Below are positions 35,331 to 47,495 of a stretch of 64,000 nucleotides of DNA, piece by piece. Origin of the DNA: Lingula anatina (lineage: Eukaryota > Brachiopoda > Lingulata > Lingulida > Lingulidae); NCBI RefSeq assembly GCF_001039355.2, contig NW_019775679.1:62001-126000 (forward strand), in the 5' to 3' direction. Below the pieces are notes generated by a model. The model was not told where the DNA came from. It made no database searches and saw only the letters and a list, made by a program, of their open reading frames with translations. Made by a program: the position numbers and the translations under genes. Numbering within the stretch: the first letter of the stretch is position 1; each line of letters opens with the position of its first letter.

Positions 35331-36491
35331 TTTCTATGTCGGCTGCAGGTGCGAATAGGGAGTATGAAATAGGACCACAAAGCTTTTTGTTGGGCCAAGT
35401 TACTCCACCGCCTCTATCCGTCACCCATACCTCTGGATGGTTCTTGAAACAAGGAAGAGTGTGTAAAAATGCTACAATGGTTGTTCCTTTTAGTCCCAAC
35501 TGTCGCATCAGGATCAACGACTTCACTGACTTAGGTCTTGCAGCAGTTATATTATTGCCATTTCCAGATCGACTGAAATTGAAGTGATTAATTATAATTA
35601 TTATTATTATTTTTTTTTTGTATACTGTATGTTTTAAGGCCAGTTTTTACGCTATCTGTCATCATTTTTTCTGTTGAACATGTAAAATTTGTTCTGGTTA
35701 TAGAACTGAAGCTTTGATAAACTGAAAACATACTTTCAAATTATGTGTTCCTGAATTCTACACATTATGTGTAGTCGACACTGAATGAATAAGTTCACAT
35801 GTATTTCATTACAACTGGTTAATACCACCATGATGGTTTCATATATATGTTAAAGAGGGGTCTTTTATTCTTCCACGAGTAAACTTCGTTGAAATCCTTA
35901 TCTCTAATCCTCCATGATTCCCCGTGACTTGTAAAAAGTAGAAACAAATAGATACGGAAGCAGGGCTGTATGTGTTGCTATGGTCCTCTCTACTAGACTC
36001 GACTGAGAAATATCGTCAATCCCATGCATAAATTCTTGCTGGACCTCGATGATTTGATACCAGATGGAATCAAATTATTTCTACACCGGATTAATCCTTA
36101 TGCCTTCACACGTCTGGCAATTCCAAGTCTTTTACTTCATACAGGTAGGTCTTCCGTCTCCACGCATTTCAGATGACAGTGGCAAAAGCTTATTAATCAC
36201 TCGATCAGGACTGTAAATGGAAAATCTTGTAGAAAAGGCGCGTTAGGCAGTGGTCATCTCACAAGCAGCCAGGACCTCTGCTTAGAGCGTCATTTCTACA
36301 TATATAAATTTCATTAAGTTCGCAATGAAGGTTTTTTCATATAAACACCTCGATAAAGTTCGATATTGGGATGTGTTTGACCACAATTAATTTGCATACT
36401 ACAGTTTGATTGCTTGTAATGTTTGTAAAGCTCTTATTTCTGTTGCACATTGAAGGTATTCATCAGATTCGCAGGGAAGGCTTTGTAAATA

Positions 36492-36522
<31 letters not shown>

Positions 36523-36830
36523 TCGGCAAAAATATTCTGAGTCTACATATATCAGCATTAACAACGTAACCTTAATGGAGTTTTATTATTCTATATAAGG
36601 TTTATCAGTTGAAATTGATTTGCTTGCTAAACCCCAGTGACAAAAAATAAACGATAGTGATGTGACAGTTGAATAAGATGCTACTGAGTTAACGCACTGC
36701 AAACAGAGGAGGCAACTGTGTCGATGTTGAAAAAGAATACGTATGCATGCACACACACACACACACACATACACACACACACACACATATATGTACTTAT
36801 GAAATTATGTAATAGGTCTTAAAAGACATA
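35331..36830. repeat. 5' block of the GPCR family without a receptor
   Basis: Resembles 53590-54760 and, at its end, 49495-49670. It has the (AT)n plus TTCGGCAAAAATATTCTGAGTC sequence (36498-36545) that elsewhere precedes receptor genes, but no receptor follows. Possible small exons occur in three copies of this block (36090-36143 ending at GTAGGTC, and 36457-36490 after CTGTTGCA.). No product is recognised. Confidence 0.6.
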
Positions 36831-38195
36831 ACAGTATTTTTTTTTAATTTTTAAACCCCTTGTGGGGAACCCCTTTTAGACCACCCCGGGCTCCCACATT
36901 ACGTAAAATTATTTTTAATAATAAAACCCCCTAGGGGTTTGGGCACAATGGGCTCACATCTTTGGATAACGCTATCTGTAATACTGCTACAGAGATTCCC
37001 AGGTTCCTGATCTTAAATTCTGCACACGGAAAAGAAAGAAACGGCTCCATGTTGTAACTTCAACAGAATATATTTTGCTACACTAAAAGTTACATGATAC
37101 AAGTATGACTTCTCTCTCCTCCTCTTTCTACATCTTACTCTCTATTCAGTCTCACATCTCATATTACTCTTCCTCTTAGATTTAAGTTTACAGGTTTTAT
37201 ACTAAACTTTATCAGTTAAACTGTCAATCACATAAAAACTGATTGTTTACTTCATACCCAAGTCTACTCCCTTCCTGGTGGTCACTGTTAACTCCCTGTA
37301 ATCAAGCTCTAACAGATTACTGGCTTCGAAACAAAGGACATAAAAATTTGAAATGCAAGGTGTGAAGTATTATCTGAAGCTACTTATACAACATGGCTTC
37401 CCATGTATGAATTTTATGAAACAATTGCTTCCTCTACCTCTGATTGAATTAATACTACAGCTAGTATGCAAGTTTTAAAAGTACTAATTACACTTTTTTC
37501 TATAGGCCTACTGTGATTCCTGACACACTTTAACCCCCCTTTACATAACCCTCTGAAGTTTGCCATATTCGAAAATTACTGATTTTTTGCAATTTTTTGC
37601 AATTTTTTGCATTTTCTTCGTGGTATTTGCCCTTCTTAATGTACCAAAGGCTTAGAGAAATATATTCTTTTATTTTTTATCCACAAATATCAAGATAAGA
37701 CTAGTTTCAACATCATAGTTAAAAAAATAACGAAAAATTAAACCATTTGTGCTCATAATCGTTTAGGGCAGACCCATATTTTATGTCACACTGAATATGC
37801 TATATCTGAATAGTATGTTTAATACATCAAAATAATCCTTGATGATTGGCCTTTTTTTTTTTGGGTATAAAACAATAGTCACCTTGGTCTCAGGGTTGTC
37901 ACCTACACATCAGAATTTACCCCTACCCCCTTTATCATGATATACATGCAGGCGGTTGCTTGTCTTATGTGATTTAGGGGGTTCAATACCTCTTTTGAAT
38001 GATAAGTCAGCACCAGAAACTGTTCTTATAAAAAAACTATGTATTTCAATTATATTTATGTTTTTTAATAACTGTTCAAAATATTGCACAGCCCTACAGA
38101 TACTTGGTAAAATAGCAATTCTAAGACATCTGCCAACCCCTTGCTTTATTTTGTTGCCTTGGAGGACATGCAAGTGAGTGTGAAATGAAGATATT
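35991..38195. repeat. 2.2-kb direct repeat, left copy
   Basis: Near-identical to 38236-40458. Differences are mainly microsatellite and homopolymer lengths and scattered single bases. The contents are the receptor-less 5' block, a (CA)n tract near 36750-36786, and AT-rich sequence with no gene. An N at 38233 lies between the copies. Confidence 0.92.
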
Positions 38196-38232
38196 TTATC
38201 AAACTACAATTAAGAGAATTAATTGTATGTAT

Positions 38233-38233
38233 N
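38233..38233. other. Single N, assembly join
   Basis: Lies 3 bases before the start of the second copy of the 2.2-kb repeat. Confidence 0.85.
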
Positions 38234-38235
38234 TT

Positions 38236-40458
38236 TGGTCCTCTCTACTAGACTCGACTGAGAAATATCGTCAATCCCATGCATAAATTCTTGCTGGACC
38301 TCGATGATTTGATACCAGATGGAATCAAATTATTTCTACACCGGATTAATCCTTATGCCTTCACACGTCTGGCAATTCCAAGTCTTTTACTTCATACAGG
38401 TAGGTCTTCCGTCTCCACGCATTTCAGATGACAGTGGCAAAAGCTTATTAATCACTCGATCAGGACTGTAACTGGAAAATCTTGTAGAAAAGGCGCGTTA
38501 GGCAGTGGTCATCTCACAAGCAGCCAGGACCTCTGCTTAGAGCGTCATTTCTACATATATAAATTTCATTAAGTTCGCAATGAAGGTTTTTTCATATAAA
38601 CACCTCGATAAAGTTCGATATTGGGATGTGTTTGACCACAATTAATTTGCATACTACAGTTTGATTGCTTGTAATGTTTGTAAAGCTCTTATTTCTGTTG
38701 CAGATTGAAGGTATTCATCAGATTGGCAGGGAAGGCTTTGTAAATATGAATATATATATATATTCGGCAAAAATATTCTGAGTCTACATATATCAGCATT
38801 AACAACGTAACCTTAATGGAGTTTTATTATTCTATATAAGGTTTATCAGTTGAAATTGATTTGCTTGCTAAACCCCAGTGACAAAAAATAAACGATAGTG
38901 ATGTGACAGTTGAATAAGATGCTACTGAGTTAACGCACTGCAAACAGAGGAGGCAACTGTGTCGATGTTGAAAAAGAATACTTATGCATGCACACACACA
39001 CACACACACATACACACACACACACACACACACATATATGTACTTATGAAATTATCTAATAGGTCTTTAAAGACATAACAGTATTTTTTTAAAATTTTTA
39101 AACCCCTTGTGGGGAACCCCTTTTAGACCACCCCGGGCTCCCACATTACGTAAAATTACTTTTAATAATAAAACCCCCTAGGGGTTTGGGCACAATGGGC
39201 TCACATCTTTGGATAACGCTATCTGTAATACTGCTACAGAGATTCCCAGGTTCCTGATCTTAAATTCTGCACACGGAAAAGAATGAAACGGCTCCATGTT
39301 GTAACTTCAACAGAATATATTTTGCTACACTAAAAGTTACATGATACAAGTATGACTTCTCTCTCCTCCTCTTTCTACATCTTACTCTCTATTCAGTCTC
39401 ACATCTCATATTACTCTTCCTCTTAGATTTAAGTTTACAGGTTTTATACTAAACTTTATCAGTTAAACTGTCAATCACATAAAAACTGATTGTTTACTTC
39501 ATACCCAAGTCTACTCCCTTCCTGGTGGTCACCGTTAACTCCCTGTAATCAAGCTCTAACAGATTACTGGCTTCGAAACAAAGGACATAAAAATTTGAAA
39601 TGCAAGGTGTGAAGTATTATCTGAAGCTACTTATACAACATGGCTTCCCATGTATGAATTTTATGAAACAATTGCTTCCTCTACCTCTGATTGAATTAAT
39701 ACTACACCTAGTATGCAAGTTTTAAAAGTGCTAATTACACTTTTTTCTATAGGCCTACTGTGATTCCTGACACACTTTAACCCCCCCTTTACATAACCCT
39801 CTGAAGTTTGCCATATTCGAAAATTACTGATTTTTTGCAATTTTTTGCAATTTTTTGCATTTTCTTCGTGGTATTTGCCCTTCTTAATGTACCAAAGGCT
39901 TAGAGAAATATATTCTTTTATTTTTTATCCACAAATATCAAGATAAGACCAGTTTCAACATCATAGTTAAAAAAAATGACGAAAAATTAGACCATTTGTG
40001 CTCATAATCGTTTAGGGCAGACCCATATTTTATATCACACTGAATATGCTATATCTGAATAGTATGTTTAATACATCAAAATAATCCTTGATGATTGGCC
40101 TTTTTTTTTTTTTTTTTTGGTATAAAACAATAGTCACCTTGGTCTCAGGGTTGTCACCTACACATCAGAATTTACCCCTACCCCCTTTATCATGATATAC
40201 ATGCAGGCGGTTGCTTGTCTTATGTGATTTGGGGGGTTCAATACCTCTTTTGAATGATAAGTCAGCACCAGAAACTATGTTCTTATAAAAAACTATGTAT
40301 TTCAATTATATTTATGTTTAATAATTACTGTTCAAAATATTGCACAGCCCTACAGATACTTGGTAAAATAGCAATTCTAAGACATCTGCCAACCCCTTGC
40401 TTTATTTTGTTGCTTTGGAGGACATGCAAGTGAGTGTGAAATGAAGATGTTTTGTCAA
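38236..40458. repeat. 2.2-kb direct repeat, right copy
   Basis: Same content as 35991-38195, including a (CA)n tract at about 38989-39032 and the AACCCCTTGTGGGGAACCCC stretch (39102-39121). No gene is visible. Confidence 0.92.
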
Positions 40459-41841
40459 ATGTTTTATTCAGAATATTTTTTTCTATCTTTGAAAAGAGAT
40501 GCCCAACAGAATAATGTTGGATATTTACTAGTATATATTCAGGGAACAAGCAAAGCAGTACCTGTCTGTGAAGTGCAAGAATTAAATGTGGCAGATCATA
40601 TATGATGATATATAAAGGTGAAGGAGTTCAATATAAACTTGACAAAGAATATTTATGATCAAAGCCACATCATAAGTACAATGTTTTTAATACATTACCC
40701 CAATATGACAAAGAAAACTTCTAAATGTGTAACTTAATTATATCATAAACATTCTTTGTCATGTTTAGATTGAACTCGATCCTATACATATACATGTACC
40801 ATCCATCCTTCTCCATCCATGTATTTCACACTGCAACACAGCTTCATTAGTTCCTTCAATTTATTATTATACAACATTATTCTGTTGGAAATGTTCTACC
40901 CAAAGAGGGGAAAGATATTCTTGGGCATGCAGACATTAGATATTGCAATGGCAACTTCTTTGCTGGTCTCAGTTTATGATAGTGAGTGTTTCCTGTCTGC
41001 ATACATGAAGAACCAAGATATATCATCCATTATTTTTCATAATCTTAAGATAATCTCCCCCTGGTTGCTTGAGGTGAAGATAATTCTAATTGTTCCCTAC
41101 AATTCACGTCCAACTAAACTTAAGATCTCATCACTCCTTGCTTTGACTGAGATTTTGGCTTTTCCATCAAGCTTGACAATGTACTACCAACACACAAGGT
41201 GACCAAACTCCCATTTCAAATGTAACATGAGAAAAATATTTCTTACAACCCTAAATATGAACATATGAAAAGGAACAGTACAAAGTATGGGCCATTTTAT
41301 TGCTGATGATGAAACACTTGTTAGGGCATTTTGTCAGTGATTTTGAAAATGGTGATTATATCAAACTAGATGGTTGTTGTGAAAAAAGTTGTCCCATCTG
41401 TTAAGCATCCATTTCTGCCAAAGCAAATACCTGTTAATAAAAAATTAGGAGATTCAGCCAACCATATTCCATACAGGTACTGGGGTATATACAGTACATA
41501 CTGCTTGTTTCTACATTTGTTACACACACTTTGTATGCAATCCAAAAATGGTGTTTTTTTATTGATCTTAATAATGCTCGTAGCTCAAATTTCTCATTAG
41601 AAATGGACTCTCTGGCCCATTTTGCCTTTGGAAACACCCATTCCTGTAGGGTTTTCCAAAGAAGTTATTATTTACCCTTCCCTGTTATTTACAACAAAAC
41701 GCAAGTGTTGATAATCACCAAAAAATAATGTCATGTATTTATCTACTTCTGCATCCATAGACCTACAGATGAGTTCATTCAGACAACTTAAAGAAAGGAA
41801 ATGTGTATTTGAGCATCTTAACATCAACTAAAGTACTAAAC
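40459..41841. other. Region without a recognisable gene
   Basis: Contains an open frame of 127 codons at 40819-41202 (+) and short ones on both strands near 41434-41640. None has a recognisable motif, a duplicate in the window, or convincing splice partners. It could be an old transposon remnant. Confidence 0.45.
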
Positions 41842-43886
41842 CAGTCAGATGGCAACTGGCTGAAAAACGTAACGTCATGGCGGTTATTTGAAACTTTTCA
41901 GTGAGTCCGCGTCACGAAGTAGCGCCGTTTCTGGACAAATGCGATGGCTGACGTGAAAAAGTGTACCTTGCAAATAAAACCAGTTTAAAAACAAACCAGG
42001 TCGTTTTGAGTAGTGATTTTGTAAAGATAATAAGAAAAGTTCATGCTCTTACCCTCGATTTCAAAGGATTACTGAAATATGCTAAAATTTAAATGAAGTA
42101 TGTTCACGATTTTGAATTTTGAAAATAAAATCGTTCTCAAAATGAGTATCGTAGGGGGTGGGACTATGTTGCGAGAAAAAAGTTTCCAGGCCTAAATTTA
42201 TCTCATTTTTAGATATAAGTTAAAACACCACCTAAGGTTTAAAATTTCAAAGTTTCAAGAACGTGTTATTTCTTGTATTGTCACCAGAAGAAAAAATCCA
42301 AGATGCACCTCAAATAATGACGAAAAAATGGCGGTCTCAGACCGTCGCAAAAAATACATTTATTTGCAGGTTACATCTTTATTAAAAATATCAACACATA
42401 TATCATTTCAAAGAAAAACGATCAAGTATTATTTCTGTCACTGTACCTTTCGTGTATGCGTTCCTGAAAAGTTTTACGATGACCTTGAACTACTAAAGCA
42501 TTGTGGGAGTTCCTATTGAACGGTCATGGTTAGATAATCCCGCCGATAACTGAATTTTCTATCATTATTTAGTGTTTTGTATGGTATTTTATCGTTTATA
42601 TAAGAAAAATGATAATAAGAAAATGTCCTGATTTTATTTATGTATTCTAATATCATTAATGCAGGAGATTATATGTTGACCTATTTATAAAACAACGCGC
42701 ATATTTGTAATAAAAAGTATCCAAAAAGTATCAAAGATTCGAATGCCACATTCCAAATAGCAGGGTAGCTTAGTCCATTATTGCAAAATAAAAGGGAGTG
42801 TGGGTTTAAAAAAGGACCAAGATTTTAGAATAAATCGCTTAAGATTTGCTTTGCCATACTATACAAGTACACTGTATATATTACGTACGTAGCCTATATA
42901 TGTATATATGCGTTTTTGAATAATATCTTAAGTTGGAAAATTTTGGATTTCTATGGCAAGTTTAGTGCTTCTTTCCCATTAAATGTCATTTTTTTTTGTC
43001 TTATTTCCTACTAATTAAACTCCTCCACACCACACATTGAAGCTGTTCTCGGTCATTATGAAGTCGGTTATTTTACTATGAATAAACAACAAACTATATA
43101 AGCAGAGCCGCAGTCCGTAATGGTAAACAGAATTTAGATGTTATGTTCAGTCTACTCGTAACTCAGGATTGTGCAGATAAGCTTTATGGCAGAAAATTTC
43201 GTGGAGGATTCGCAACCGACTTGACTTGACAGGTGCGATATAAGGCTAAAATATCTTCTTTTGAAATAAGACATCTAGAAAGGTAAAATGATTTTAACGC
43301 CTAAGATATTATTTATTTTACTTAAAGGGACATTTTATTGTGCAAATAAGTGATAAGTATATTGATTCTGGAAATTTAGTGAAATCTTTAGACCTTCACT
43401 TGCTTCTGTATTGGAGAATATGACGTCAGGATATGGCTGACATCTAGCGGAATAGAGTCAAAAATGCACTTCAACAGCTCGCATAAAAAGTTTCCACGAA
43501 TAAATTTTGATGAAACTTGGCACGTATTTTTCTTATTGAAAAAGCCACATTTTAGGGACTTTTCTAAGACGTGTTATTTCTAATAAAGGAGATATCTCAA
43601 TTTGTTACAGTGTTGCTACGGCCAAAAATTTACCCGTTGGTCGATTTCCTCGAGTTCTAGCTCATTCATTTCTGCTCACTTATAGGTAAATCACAGACGT
43701 TGAGACGCGTAGTGAACTCTGCTATCAGGTCGCAATTCTTCACAAGCACGTATGAGGGCAATTAAGCACAATTCATGAATTCCCATGAAGGTTACGCAAT
43801 TTACAAAATTTCAACCACGACGTCATCTCAGCGCACGCGCTCAGTTCTGAATATTTTCCTACGCGCAGCCAGTTGCCATCTGACTG
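41842..43886. mobile_element. 2-kb element with 20-bp inverted ends
   Basis: The left end CAGTCAGATGGCAACTGGCT (41842-41861) is the exact inverse complement of 43867-43886. AAC flanks both sides (41839-41841 and 43887-43889), a possible 3-bp target duplication. No transposase-like frame is present, only frames of up to about 63 codons, so it would be non-autonomous. The superfamily is not assigned. Confidence 0.75.
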
Positions 43887-44028
43887 AACTATGGTGACAG
43901 ATATATACGAGTATCAGTGCAAATGTAAACAGCTCGACAGATGGATGAAACAAAAAATGCAAAAATTGTTCCAGTTTCTCCTGATGCAGGTAGTCATCCT
44001 GAATTTCTAAATGAAATATATTAATATT

Positions 44029-44248
44029 TTAGGGCGCATTCCCATAGATTTTGGATCGATCTATCCCCGTGGGGAGTCTAACTAGTTTACTGTCAGTTAA
44101 ACCGGCTTAAATGTCTGTCCTGCCTACTACAAGCTGTAAGGGGGTAATTAACTTTCGTGCCCGCTCGGCTGACAGCTATTTAGCGTGAACCCCCAGGGAG
44201 TTAGGTCGATCTAGTTGAATAGATCTAATCTCTGGGAATGGGGTCTAA
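44029..44248. mobile_element. Foldback/MITE family, copy 1
   Basis: 220 bp with imperfect inverted ends (TTAGGGCGCATTCCCA against TTAGACCCCATTCCCA), followed inside by GATCGATC and by a second inverted block (CCCCGTGGGGAGTC / CCCCCAGGGAGTTAG), so nearly the whole element folds on itself. Other copies are at 57623-57876 and, inverted, 60088-60308. Here the flanking triplets are TTA and TAA, not identical. Confidence 0.82.
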
Positions 44249-45143
44249 GTTTTTTTAATAATAAAAAAGAAATAGTTAACTATGGCCATACAAGATACTG
44301 GGTTTCATTGGTGAACAAATAGGCAGTTGCAAATAAATGTATGTAAGCATATGCATGGAATATTGCAGAAGTCGCTTAAATGTGAGTTTTTCATATCTTT
44401 CAACTCCCAAGAACAAATAACAGGATTTCTATAGAATGTACATTTAGGAAACATATACTTCATACTGCAAACATAATATATTATCCATTGTGAGCATTTT
44501 AATTACTCACAATATGACACACTATACTTAAACGCCAAACAAGCGTCCAAACCACTAGATCTGTGAATATCATTAACTTCAAGGGGGTATGTACAGGGGG
44601 GTTAGAGGGGGTAAAAATTTTTTAAAAAAAAAATTTTTTNGTAAGGGGGTAATTAACTTTCGTGCCCGCTCGGCTGACAGCTATTTAGCGTGAACCCCCA
44701 GGGAGTTAGGTCGATCTAGTTGAATAGATCTAATCTCTGGGAATGGGGTCTAAGTTTTTTTAATAATAAAAAAGAAATAGTTAACTATGGCCATACAAGA
44801 TACTGGGTTTCATTGGTGAACAAATAGGCAGTTGCAAATAAATGTATGTAAGCATATGCATGGAATATTGCAGAAGTCGCTTAAATGTGAGTTTTTCATA
44901 TCTTTCAACTCCCAAGAACAAATAACAGGATTTCTATAGAATGTACATTTAGGAAACATATACTTCATACTGCAAACATAATATATTATCCATTGTGAGC
45001 ATTTTAATTACTCACAATATGACACACTATACTTAAACGCCAAACAAGCGTCCAAACCACTAGATCTGTGAATATCATTAACTTCAAGGGGTATGTACAG
45101 GGGGGTTAGAGGGGGTAAAAATTTAAAAAAAAAAAAATTTTTT
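44136..45143. repeat. 504-bp direct repeat split by an N
   Basis: 44136-44639 and 44641-45143 are almost identical. The N at 44640 is exactly at the junction. The right copy carries a cut-off piece of the foldback element (44641-44753). The end of each copy is a poly-A/poly-T-rich stretch where lengths differ. This is most likely an assembly duplication. Confidence 0.92.
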
Positions 45144-45288
45144 ACACTTCTTATGTCCCATTACATAAATTCAGGGGGGTAGACCTTGTCTTTCTAAAAA
45201 AAAGTGAAATAACACCCCTCCCTAATATATATCCTCGGCGAAAAAACTTTGAGATAGTCTTCATATATTAGCATTAACTTCGTTGATA

Positions 45289-45543
45289 ATGACAGCATTG
45301 CCAATGACTAGTCTAGTCCTAACAACCTGTACTAATGAAGAATATGCACTTCCTAATAATGGGGCAGATCTTAATTGCACAGAAATTTTGTACGATCTTT
45401 CAAAGACAAATGCCCGTCTGTGTGAAGCAACAGATTTGTCTTTCTTTTCGCTTACGTCTAATAGGCCGCCCAGTGGTGTTCGTGATGGGGTTACTAGCGA
45501 ATGCGTGTGCCATCTGCGTGCTCAACAGACCTCCCTTACACAA
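45289..45543 (+). pseudogene. Truncated + strand GPCR
   Basis: From ATG 45289 it follows the family (MTALPMTS...), but about 12 residues (the EIYELD region) are missing. An 11-base deletion after GAAGCAACAG shifts the frame. The similarity stops in TM1-TM2 (NRPPL) at about 45543, where the sequence switches to the 5' block of the next unit (AGAACCTAATAACCC). Its leader (CCTCGGCGAAAAAACTTTG) is like that of GPCR F, not D, E or G. Confidence 0.9.
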
Positions 45544-45815
45544 ATAGAACCTAATAACCCTTGGTTTATCAACTGTAATAACTTAGTATGGAATTTATGG
45601 GTTTGCTAACAACACTATAATGGTGTGATAGCTCATTCAGCTGGTTTGCTACTTCCAGCCACTAAGTTTACGCACCACAAATAGAGGGGAGCAAATAAAT
45701 GATATTTCGATGTACAAAACATAAATATATCCGGCATAAATATATATGGGTTTGAGAAACATACAGTATATAAGCATTTACGTCGTAGCGTCTACACATT
45801 ACCATTATACCCAGT

Positions 45816-46046
45816 TCATTCAATAGGCGAGACAAATGTCGTGGTAATAATATATTTCAATAGCTCAGCAAAATATAGCACGTATGGACTTTCATAGGAA
45901 GTATATCTCTGCACAACTTGAATTGCCGTCATCTGGACAATCTCTGAAGTTCCTGCATGTAACAGATACATGTAACATGTATATGTACCTGTAACAGAAA
46001 CTTTCATAACGTTATGTGTAACTCGGCAAAAATATAACCATTGATA
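45816..46046 (+). promoter_or_regulatory. Conserved proximal 5' flank of GPCR E
   Basis: Nearly identical to 31128-31358 in front of GPCR D, up to ATATAACCATTGATA just before the ATG. It is a probable 5' UTR or promoter. Confidence 0.5.
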
Positions 46047-47495
46047 ATGGCAGCATTCCCAATGACCAGTGAAATTTATGAACTTGAATATCCCAAACTT
46101 CCAGTCCTAACGACGTACACTTATGGAGAGTATGCAATTAGTACCAACGAGACAGATTTCAATTGCACTGAAATCTTGTACGATCTTTCAATGACAAATG
46201 TCCGTCTATGTGAAGCAACAGAAAATTGGTTGATTTGTCTTTCTTTTCGCTTACGTGTAATAGGCCGCCCAGTGGTGTACGTGTTGGGGTTACTAGCAAA
46301 TGCGTGTGCCATTTGCGTGCTCAACAGACCCTCCTTACGCAAGAACACTACATGCATATTTCTTATTGGAGTTGCAGTGGCAGACATGTTCGTATTGGTC
46401 ATCGAATTTGTCTTCTGGGCTGAGTACGAACTACGCGATAGTCACGCCATGTCGGCTAATCCTTACGTGTGTAAATTAACTTTATTTACAGTTTATACTG
46501 CCCCCGAAATAAGTGCACTCTTACTAGTGATTATGAGTGCAGAGAGACTGATGAAAATCCGTTACCCGCATCGTTGGTCACCATATTCCAATCCTCGTAC
46601 TGCGAAAATAGCCGTTCTACTCGTTAGTGGTGTGGCCAGTGCGATTAACGGTCATATTTTCTTTGCCGACGTGTACTTTTCTATTTGCGGTTTTGACATT
46701 TGCTGGAATACCTATCACGACAGCGTGGATTTACTTGTCAACCATACTGACGGCGTGACGTACTTCTTTGCATACGTCAACAGATGGATCTCACTTGCTT
46801 TGTACTGGATTGTGCCACTTCTTAGCCTTCCTATTATCAATGGGTTTATAATATGGTCAATACGAAAAAGAGAGAAACAACTTAAACATATGCGTAACTG
46901 TAATAATAAATCCGGCCATTCTCAAGGACAAATAACCAAAATGTTACTACTTGTTACTTTTGCCTTTTTGATCATGGTGTCAGGTTTGAATTTCGTTCAA
47001 ACAGGAATAGTAAATATAAGTGATATTGATGATATTGATGCAAGTGCGACATACACCGTTTTCTATTCTATCTTTATTTTATTATTCTACCTGAACCATG
47101 CCTCAAATTTCTTTCTGTATTGCCTGAGCGCACACCGTTACCGCCAGGAACTAAAAAATACGATAAGAATCGTTCTAGGACGATTTGGCTGTCACCGCAA
47201 AACCGTCATTCCGGCAAACACAGGGGATCATGGTCATTCGAATCGCATAGCACAGGAACAATCTAGCTCCAGATTTGAAGACAATAATGAAGAAAGTTTT
47301 GATCCAGGTGTTTTTAAATCCAGCAAGTTGGTCAGATACGGGAGCAGTCGGACTCAGACCAGTGCTCTTGATAACGCCAACACGAAGGATTGTCCTGGTG
47401 TCATACAAAGTTTAAGTATGTCGCAGGTTTCCGCTGTCTTCTCCACAACTGATGATGCCGAAACATTAGAAAACGTGTCATCCACACATATGTAA
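46047..47495 (+). CDS. Class A GPCR, gene E, intronless coding region
   Basis: 482 residues from ATG 46047; the frame opens 6 bases earlier with TTG, not used here. It has the same architecture as gene D: extracellular N-terminus with NET sequon, seven TM segments, D in TM2 (VAVAD), SAERLMKIRYPHRW after TM3, NHASNFFLYCLSA in TM7, a long Ser/Asp-rich tail, and C-terminal SSTHM. Its N-terminal half is close to D and its C-terminal half differs from D at many places (for example FVQTGIVN, LGRFGCHRKT, FKSSKLVRY), which helps define D as a mosaic. No disruption is visible. Confidence 0.92.
   Translation: MAAFPMTSEIYELEYPKLPVLTTYTYGEYAISTNETDFNCTEILYDLSMTNVRLCEATENWLICLSFRLRVIGRPVVYVLGLLANACAICVLNRPSLRKNTTCIFLIGVAVADMFVLVIEFVFWAEYELRDSHAMSANPYVCKLTLFTVYTAPEISALLLVIMSAERLMKIRYPHRWSPYSNPRTAKIAVLLVSGVASAINGHIFFADVYFSICGFDICWNTYHDSVDLLVNHTDGVTYFFAYVNRWISLALYWIVPLLSLPIINGFIIWSIRKREKQLKHMRNCNNKSGHSQGQITKMLLLVTFAFLIMVSGLNFVQTGIVNISDIDDIDASATYTVFYSIFILLFYLNHASNFFLYCLSAHRYRQELKNTIRIVLGRFGCHRKTVIPANTGDHGHSNRIAQEQSSSRFEDNNEESFDPGVFKSSKLVRYGSSRTQTSALDNANTKDCPGVIQSLSMSQVSAVFSTTDDAETLENVSSTHM

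Noticed and set aside
36084-36490. Small exons in the 5' block (36090-36143 and 36457-36490; repeated at 38.3 and 54.3 kb)
   Set aside because: Splice-like signals are present in three copies, but no recognisable protein results and the reading frames are short. Kept only as a note under the block features.
37580-37615. Triple TTTTTTGCAA motif (also at 39830)
   Set aside because: Short low-complexity repeat within the 2.2-kb duplicated segment; no further support for a function.
40819-41202. 127-codon open frame (+)
   Set aside because: No motif, no second copy to test conservation, and AT-rich composition makes such frames common by chance.
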